Assembly: GCA_036274195.1 (NCBI GenBank)
Contig: DASUGD010000280.1
Span: 1 to 34,778 of the forward strand
DNA from: JAJKIV01 sp036274195
GTDB lineage: Bacteria > Gemmatimonadota > Gemmatimonadetes > Gemmatimonadales > Gemmatimonadaceae
Length of the DNA: 34,778 nt
Reading direction: 5' to 3'
Of the stretch, positions 31,556-34,778 are shown in pieces. Made by a program: the position numbers and the translations under genes. Every line of letters starts with the position of its first letter. The stretch's first letter is position 1. The notes below the pieces were generated by a model. It was not told the DNA's origin, made no database searches, and saw only the letters and a program-made list of their open reading frames with translations.

Positions 31556-31948
31556 CTAACGCCGCACCTCGCTCATGAGACCGAGGGTGTTCCCTTCCGA
31601 GTCATGGAAGAACACCATCCACAGGTCGTGATCTGGCATCTTCGCGATGAGGTGCGGCTCGTCGATGAAGGCGACGTCGCGACCCTTGAGCGCAGCGAAC
31701 GTGGCGTCAATGTCCGCTACCTTGTAGTACAATATCGAGCCCGGATGGTCGAATTCCGGCTTTTCGGCCGGGCTGAGCATGAGGCGCACCCCGCCGCAGT
31801 CGAAGAACGCGAGTTTCGGAACCTCGAAGAGAAAACGCATGCCCAGCGTGTCGCGGTAGAATGCCACCGCGCGCGCCAGATCCTTGACATTGATGGCAAT
31901 CTGCCCGATGCGATCGAGCGCTACCCGGTCCGTCACACTCGCGGTCAT
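31556..31948 (-). CDS. VOC-family (glyoxalase/bleomycin resistance-like) protein
   Basis: A 130-residue vicinal oxygen chelate protein. Pattern: DRIGQIAINVKDLARAVAFYRDTLGMRFLFEVPKLAFFDCGGVRLMLSP, then ILYYKVADIDATFAALKGRDVAFI and the second-half ligand region DHDLWMVFFHDSEGNTLGLMSE. GGAG lies 8 nt before ATG 31948. It stops at TAG inside a GCCTAACG word. It is divergent from the MarR regulator, whose operator lies about 60 bases upstream of this start, so MarR probably controls both. Substrate unknown. Confidence 0.92.
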   Translation of the reverse strand: MTASVTDRVALDRIGQIAINVKDLARAVAFYRDTLGMRFLFEVPKLAFFDCGGVRLMLSPAEKPEFDHPGSILYYKVADIDATFAALKGRDVAFIDEPHLIAKMPDHDLWMVFFHDSEGNTLGLMSEVRR

Positions 31949-32010
31949 GATCGACTCCAGTGGAAGTAGGCACGGATGCGGACACCTGGCGGCATCGCCG
32001 GCGCGACAAT

Positions 32011-32031
32011 ATCGTTAGCTGTGCTAACGAT
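32011..32031. promoter_or_regulatory. Perfect palindromic MarR operator
   Basis: A perfect inverted repeat ATCGTTAGC - 3 bases - GCTAACGAT, ending one base before the MarR ATG. MarR-type operators commonly have this size and TTAG/CTAA layout. Its position at the start codon suggests autorepression, and the distance to the VOC gene start (62 bases) suggests it covers that promoter too. Confidence 0.85.
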
Positions 32032-32032
32032 T

Positions 32033-32491
32033 ATGCGAAATTCCGAATCCGAGCGCAAGACCCAGAATGAGCCCGAGGCGATCGCGGATCGCCTCCACTC
32101 GGCCGCGATTCATCTCCTTCGCCGGTTGCGGCGCGAGGACGCGGCGTCAGGCCTCAGCGCGCCGCGGCTCTCCGCGCTCTCGGTCGTCGTGTTCGCTGGA
32201 CCGCTCACGCTGGGTGAGTTGGCGACCGCCGAGCAGGTCCGGCCGCCGACGATGACCCGCCTCGTCTCGGCTCTGGAGGACGCCGGCCTCGTCACACGTG
32301 AAGCCGACCCCGAGGACAAACGGCTCACGCGCATCCGCGCGACCGCGAAGGGCCGCGCGCTGCTCTCTCACGGGCGGGCCCGACGCGTGGCGGCCCTGAC
32401 CGAAGAGGTCCGTGCCCTCGCGCCCGGCGAGCGCGCGGAGCTGGCCCGCGCGCTCGCGATCCTCGACGAGGTCATTGCGCGTCTTCGCTGA
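32033..32491 (+). CDS. MarR-family transcriptional regulator
   Basis: A 152-residue winged-helix repressor: AIADRLHSAAIHLLRRLRREDAASGLSAPRLSALSVVVFAGPLTLGELATAEQVRPPTMTRLVSALEDAGLVTREADPEDKRLTRIRATAKGRALL (recognition helix around PPTMTRLVSALEDAGLV, wing DPEDKRLTRI). ATG 32033 fits the family N-terminus; the open frame goes up to 31976, but that part would overlap the operator. No ribosome site fits between operator and ATG, so the transcript may be leaderless. The effector is unknown. Its 3' end overlaps the convergent gene by 20 bases. Confidence 0.92.
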   Translation: MRNSESERKTQNEPEAIADRLHSAAIHLLRRLRREDAASGLSAPRLSALSVVVFAGPLTLGELATAEQVRPPTMTRLVSALEDAGLVTREADPEDKRLTRIRATAKGRALLSHGRARRVAALTEEVRALAPGERAELARALAILDEVIARLR

Positions 32492-33059
32492 TACCTAACG
32501 AGTCCGCGTTGCCCTCGGCCTGACGCGCGCGGACCTCGGCGACGATATACTCGACGACGACACTCGCGACGCGCGAGTCGCCTCCGGCACCACCATCGAG
32601 CCCGTAGGCCCGCACGATCGCGTGCAGGTGATCGAGGTCGAGCGCCGAGAGCTCCTGCCGAAGGACTCGCTCTCCCTGCGCATACACTTCGAACGGGTCC
32701 AGCACGGCACGCGGTCCGGTCGATCCATCGATCGGAGCAAACGGAGGTGCCGGTCGATCGAACGCCGGTTCGACGTCCACGCGGGCGGGGTCCGCGCGAC
32801 GGGTCGGCGACAGTGCACGGCCGAGCGCGCCCTCCAGATACACTCGTGTGAGCCCCGTCGCCCAGTACATCGTGTCGGCCCGAGAAGGCTGCGTCGTTTC
32901 ACGCCCGCTTCGAATGACCTCGCCGGTGTCGAGATCGCTGAACTCGAGCCAGCCTTCCCACCGGCCGTCTTCGGCGACGCGGGTGCAGGCCCTCGGGGCG
33001 TAACGCCGGCCGTCGGGCCCGCGAAACGCCGCATCGAATTCCACCAGAACCTCAGCCAT
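32472..33059 (-). CDS. Conserved unknown protein
   Basis: A 195-residue cytosolic protein. The N-terminal half looks like a beta-barrel (VLVEFDAAFRGPDGRRYAPRACTRVAEDGRWEGWLEFSDLDTGEVIRSGRETTQPSRADTMYWATGLTRVYLEGALGRAL), then a Pro-rich linker and a helical C-terminus (VLRQELSALDLDHLHAIVRAYGL, then VASVVVEYIVAEVRARQAE). I cannot name a family. ATG 33059. Near its C-terminus a TTA codon comes from the CCTAACG word at 32494. Confidence 0.78.
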   Translation of the reverse strand: MAEVLVEFDAAFRGPDGRRYAPRACTRVAEDGRWEGWLEFSDLDTGEVIRSGRETTQPSRADTMYWATGLTRVYLEGALGRALSPTRRADPARVDVEPAFDRPAPPFAPIDGSTGPRAVLDPFEVYAQGERVLRQELSALDLDHLHAIVRAYGLDGGAGGDSRVASVVVEYIVAEVRARQAEGNADSLGISEDAQ

Positions 33060-33248
33060 GGTACGCTCCGGCTACGGCGTGTACGGGCTCTGGGGCAACA
33101 TGCCTGCCACTCCTGAAGCCGTGTCACGAGCCGCAGCGAACGCTGGACGAGCCAGGCTCGTGAAAACATCTTGGCCCCAACGCGCTTGCCGCGCGAGTGG
33201 CACCCACTCTGCTCGCTTTCTGCCCGCCACTCTCCTCCTCGACCCGGC

Positions 33249-33566
33249 GTGACTCAGCCCGCGTTCGACGATCCTGCCCCGCCCTGGTTGCTGGGCCGCT
33301 GGCGCCTCCTGCGCAGCGATCCGTCGCTCGATTTCGGGCCAGGCGTACGCATGGAGTTTCGGGTGGGCGGTCATCTGCGATACACGCTCTCCGTGGATGG
33401 CCGCGAGCTCGTGGTACCGCTCGTTTACCGCACCACCGGTGACCTGCTCGAGACCGACAACCCGGCGGCCTCCCACGTCATGTCCACGCGCTTCACCCTC
33501 GGCGCTGGTGACATGCTGATTCTCGACTTCGCGGGCGCGCAGGCGATTTTCATTCGCGAGCGGTAA
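33249..33566 (+). CDS. Conserved unknown small protein, lipocalin-like strands
   Basis: A 105-residue protein: WLLGRWRLLRSDPSLDFGPGVRMEFRVGGHLRYTLSVDGRELVVPLVYRTTGDLLETDNPAASHVMSTRFTLGAGDMLILDFAGAQAIFIRE. Beta-strand-rich, with the GxW start (LLGRWRLL) typical of lipocalin-like domains. GTG 33249; no signal peptide. Family not recognised with confidence. Confidence 0.72.
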   Translation: MTQPAFDDPAPPWLLGRWRLLRSDPSLDFGPGVRMEFRVGGHLRYTLSVDGRELVVPLVYRTTGDLLETDNPAASHVMSTRFTLGAGDMLILDFAGAQAIFIRER

Positions 33567-33580
33567 CGTCGCGGACGACT

Positions 33581-33943
33581 CTACCGAATGTGGGTTCGAT
33601 CGTCCTCCGATTCGCCGCGGACACGATCCCATGCGTCCCGCACGGCGTCCCTGACGTCGTCCCACGTGAGCGAGGTCGCATCGCCGATCGTCGGCCACGC
33701 GTCGCTCAGATCTCGTTCCGCGTCGGCCCATTCGCGACCCTGCCACTGCGTTGCGCGCTCGGTGCCGTACCGGTACGCGGATCGGTAGTACTCGTAGCTC
33801 CTGTCCGCGCGCGCGTACGGGCGCTCGGGATAGGCGCTCTGCCAATAGGCGTCCTCGGTCTCCCAATCGGGGCCGAGCGACGCGACAGACGTCGGTGCGT
33901 TCACGGCGGAGTTTTCGGCGGTGGTCTGCCGATCGTTGTCCAT
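33581..33943 (-). CDS. Conserved acidic/aromatic unknown protein
   Basis: A 120-residue soluble protein: DWETEDAYWQSAYPERPYARADRSYEYYRSAYRYGTERATQWQGREWADAERDLSDAWPTIGDATSLTWDDVRDAVRDAWDRVRG. Similar Tyr/Trp-rich proteins with a C-terminal W..VRDAVRDAWDRV helix are common in proteobacteria and related soil bacteria, often beside stress-type genes; function unknown. ATG 33943 is chosen because GGAGG lies 7 nt upstream; the frame is open to 34153, but the upstream part is not family-like. Confidence 0.85.
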   Translation of the reverse strand: MDNDRQTTAENSAVNAPTSVASLGPDWETEDAYWQSAYPERPYARADRSYEYYRSAYRYGTERATQWQGREWADAERDLSDAWPTIGDATSLTWDDVRDAVRDAWDRVRGESEDDRTHIR

Positions 33944-34143
33944 CAGTGCCTCCACTGGGCAGGTGTGTGGCAGTGTCCATGCGCCACCGCCAACCGTCGC
34001 AACTGTCGCGCCGAGTCTTTCGGCTGAGCCTGGCAGAACGCTCAACCGGCACCTAACGCGCCGTTCATGGTCTCGCAACCGTTCTGCAACGGTGCCTTCA
34101 TTCGTGACCGCTACCGTAGAGCACCTCATCGGGAGCGTGAACG

Positions 34144-34536
34144 ATGCGAGCATCGCGAGCTGTCGTGCGCAGTGGCGTGCAGGCCGAGCCGAACGTCACG
34201 CCGTTTCTGGACGTGCTGCTGGTGTTGCTGATCATTTTCATGTACTTGTCGCTCAGCCAGCAGAAGGTCATCACGGCGCACCTCCCCGACCCGACGCCGG
34301 TCCCGGGACCCGGTACGACGTCGATCGTTCTCGAGGTACGCCCTGGTGCTATGTACACGATCAACTCACGTGTAGTCGCGAGCGCTCGACTCCCGGGCGA
34401 GTTGAGGGCGATCTACGACGGGCGTCCGGAAAAAACGCTGATCGTCCGCGCTGCTGCTGGCGTCCGCTATCAGGAGGTCGTGACCGCGGTCGACATCGCG
34501 AAGGGAGCCGGGGTCGTTGCGGTCGGACTGAAGTAG
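34144..34536 (+). CDS. ExbD/TolR-family biopolymer transport protein
   Basis: A 130-residue inner-membrane protein of the TonB/Tol energising complex. It has the family signature NVTPFLDVLLVLLIIFM at residues 17-33 with the proton-relay Asp23 in the membrane segment, then a periplasmic domain (SIVLEVRPGAMYTINSRVV, LRAIYDGRPEKTLIVRAAAGVRYQEVVTAVDIAKGAGVVAVGL). It works with an ExbB/TolQ subunit and TonB, none of which is in the window. GGGAG lies about 8 nt upstream of the ATG. Confidence 0.93.
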   Translation: MRASRAVVRSGVQAEPNVTPFLDVLLVLLIIFMYLSLSQQKVITAHLPDPTPVPGPGTTSIVLEVRPGAMYTINSRVVASARLPGELRAIYDGRPEKTLIVRAAAGVRYQEVVTAVDIAKGAGVVAVGLK

Positions 34537-34540
34537 CTGG

Positions 34541-34695
34541 CGACTGGCGACTGCCGGGGACGGGGGACGGACGACGGGCGACGGCGAAACGGCGCGTCAT
34601 TCCGAGCGGAGCGCCGCAGGCGCGGAGGCGAGGAATCGCCGTCCTCCCGGTAGAGGGCCCAGTTCCCGGTTCCCGGTTCCCAGCGATTCCCGATT
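34541..34695. repeat. Intergenic block of short tandem repeats
   Basis: After the ExbD gene: the left half has TGGCGAC twice and GGGGACG/GACGGGCGACGG variants. The centre has a TCATTCCGAGCGGAGCGCCG-type segment closing with GAGGAATC (ATTCC/GGAAT pair). The right half has about three GGTTCCC and three GATTCCC units (34659-34695). It has the same repeat-hairpin-repeat layout as the blocks at 9842 and 30494, with different units. Nothing further is seen in 34696-34778. Confidence 0.65.
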
Positions 34696-34778
34696 CCCTA
34701 TTCCCGATTCCCGCGTCAGATTTGGCGGCACCCTTTCGTGTGCAGTGTCGAATGCGTTTCCCTGCTCACCTCCGCCGC

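Larger units (their letters stand above)
213..34058. repeat. Dispersed octamer GCCTAACG (30 copies; 37 with core CCTAACG)
   Basis: Plus-strand GCCTAACG starts: 213, 2443, 5710, 8352, 10893, 13847, 14243, 18815, 20795, 21667, 23047, 24752, 24875, 27528, 28131, 31554. CGTTAGGC starts: 716, 2608, 4478, 4853, 9454, 15732, 16271, 18388, 19640, 19928, 21198, 23707, 27821, 29373. Core only: CGTTAGG at 3088, 5427, 30950; CCTAACG at 6668, 23220, 32494, 34052. Orientation is balanced (16 to 14). About one octamer would be expected from base composition over both strands. Positions were read by eye. Confidence 0.85.

Noticed and set aside
33072..34052. 326-codon open frame on the minus strand
   Set aside because: Overlaps better genes (33249-33566 plus, 33581-33943 minus) and has an Arg/Gly-rich shadow composition.
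34541..34778. RNA gene or coding region at the right edge
   Set aside because: Only short tandem repeats and unstructured sequence are seen; no frame with family-like residues.

Overview
The window is a GC-rich (roughly two-thirds GC) chromosomal segment of dense bacterial genes with short gaps and many 4-base GTGA/ATGA overlaps. The gene families suggest a soil-type, Gram-negative, Gemmatimonadota-like or Acidobacteriota-like chemoheterotroph: a PadR regulator paired with an ADOP-type macrolide-export-like permease, DUF885 peptidase-like proteins, a PQQ dehydrogenase, several DinB-fold paralogues and many lipoproteins. The phylum is an inference from gene content; there is no rRNA or other marker here. 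I see no tRNA, rRNA, CRISPR, phage or transposase gene.

Layout. 1-1768 (minus): PadR regulator followed by an ADOP permease that runs off the left edge. 1962-2435: NTF2-like lipoprotein. 2487-2600: MITE-like inverted repeat. 2564-3583 (minus): cupin and AhpD/CMD-like genes, divergent from a MocR regulator (3693-5189). 5243-6658: secreted subtilase. 6745-7215 (minus): thioesterase. 7375-9833: amidohydrolase, GNAT acetyltransferase and a conserved unknown protein. 9970-13074 (minus): PQQ/cytochrome c dehydrogenase and a CsgG-like/SH3 protein. 13251-21203: a six-gene, mostly translationally coupled run of DUF885, Gfo/Idh/MocA, DUF885, peptide-type SBP and two Dpp-type permeases, with no ATPase. 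21200-22623 (minus): DinB protein and AraC regulator. 22802-29339: small genes (DUF3574, DinB, DUF4279, DUF2199, DinB, a 50-aa basic protein, an EF-Tu domain III-like protein, another DinB, a selenocysteine-type OsmC, a membrane protein, homoserine dehydrogenase-like, cupin). 29471-34536: L,D-transpeptidase, a possible DUF6188 protein, O-methyltransferase, VOC protein divergent from a MarR regulator with a perfect operator, three unknowns, and an ExbD/TolR protein.

Three observations stand out. First, the OsmC-family gene at 27084 has an in-frame TGA exactly where the family has its second catalytic Cys (followed by Pro). The frame then continues for 21 family-like codons to TAA, and a bulged hairpin with a GGUC loop lies 20 nt after the TGA, as expected for a bacterial SECIS. 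Second, the octamer GCCTAACG occurs 30 times (37 counting the core CCTAACG) in 34.8 kb, on both strands equally, inside and between genes, against about one expected by base composition. It forces rare TTA Leu codons and supplies several stop codons, like the HIP1 or uptake-signal words of other bacteria. Third, dispersed GACTCTGACCCC-ended inverted repeats and several intergenic blocks built from short repeats around a hairpin look like non-autonomous mobile or structural elements; one supplies the C-terminus of a neighbouring protein.
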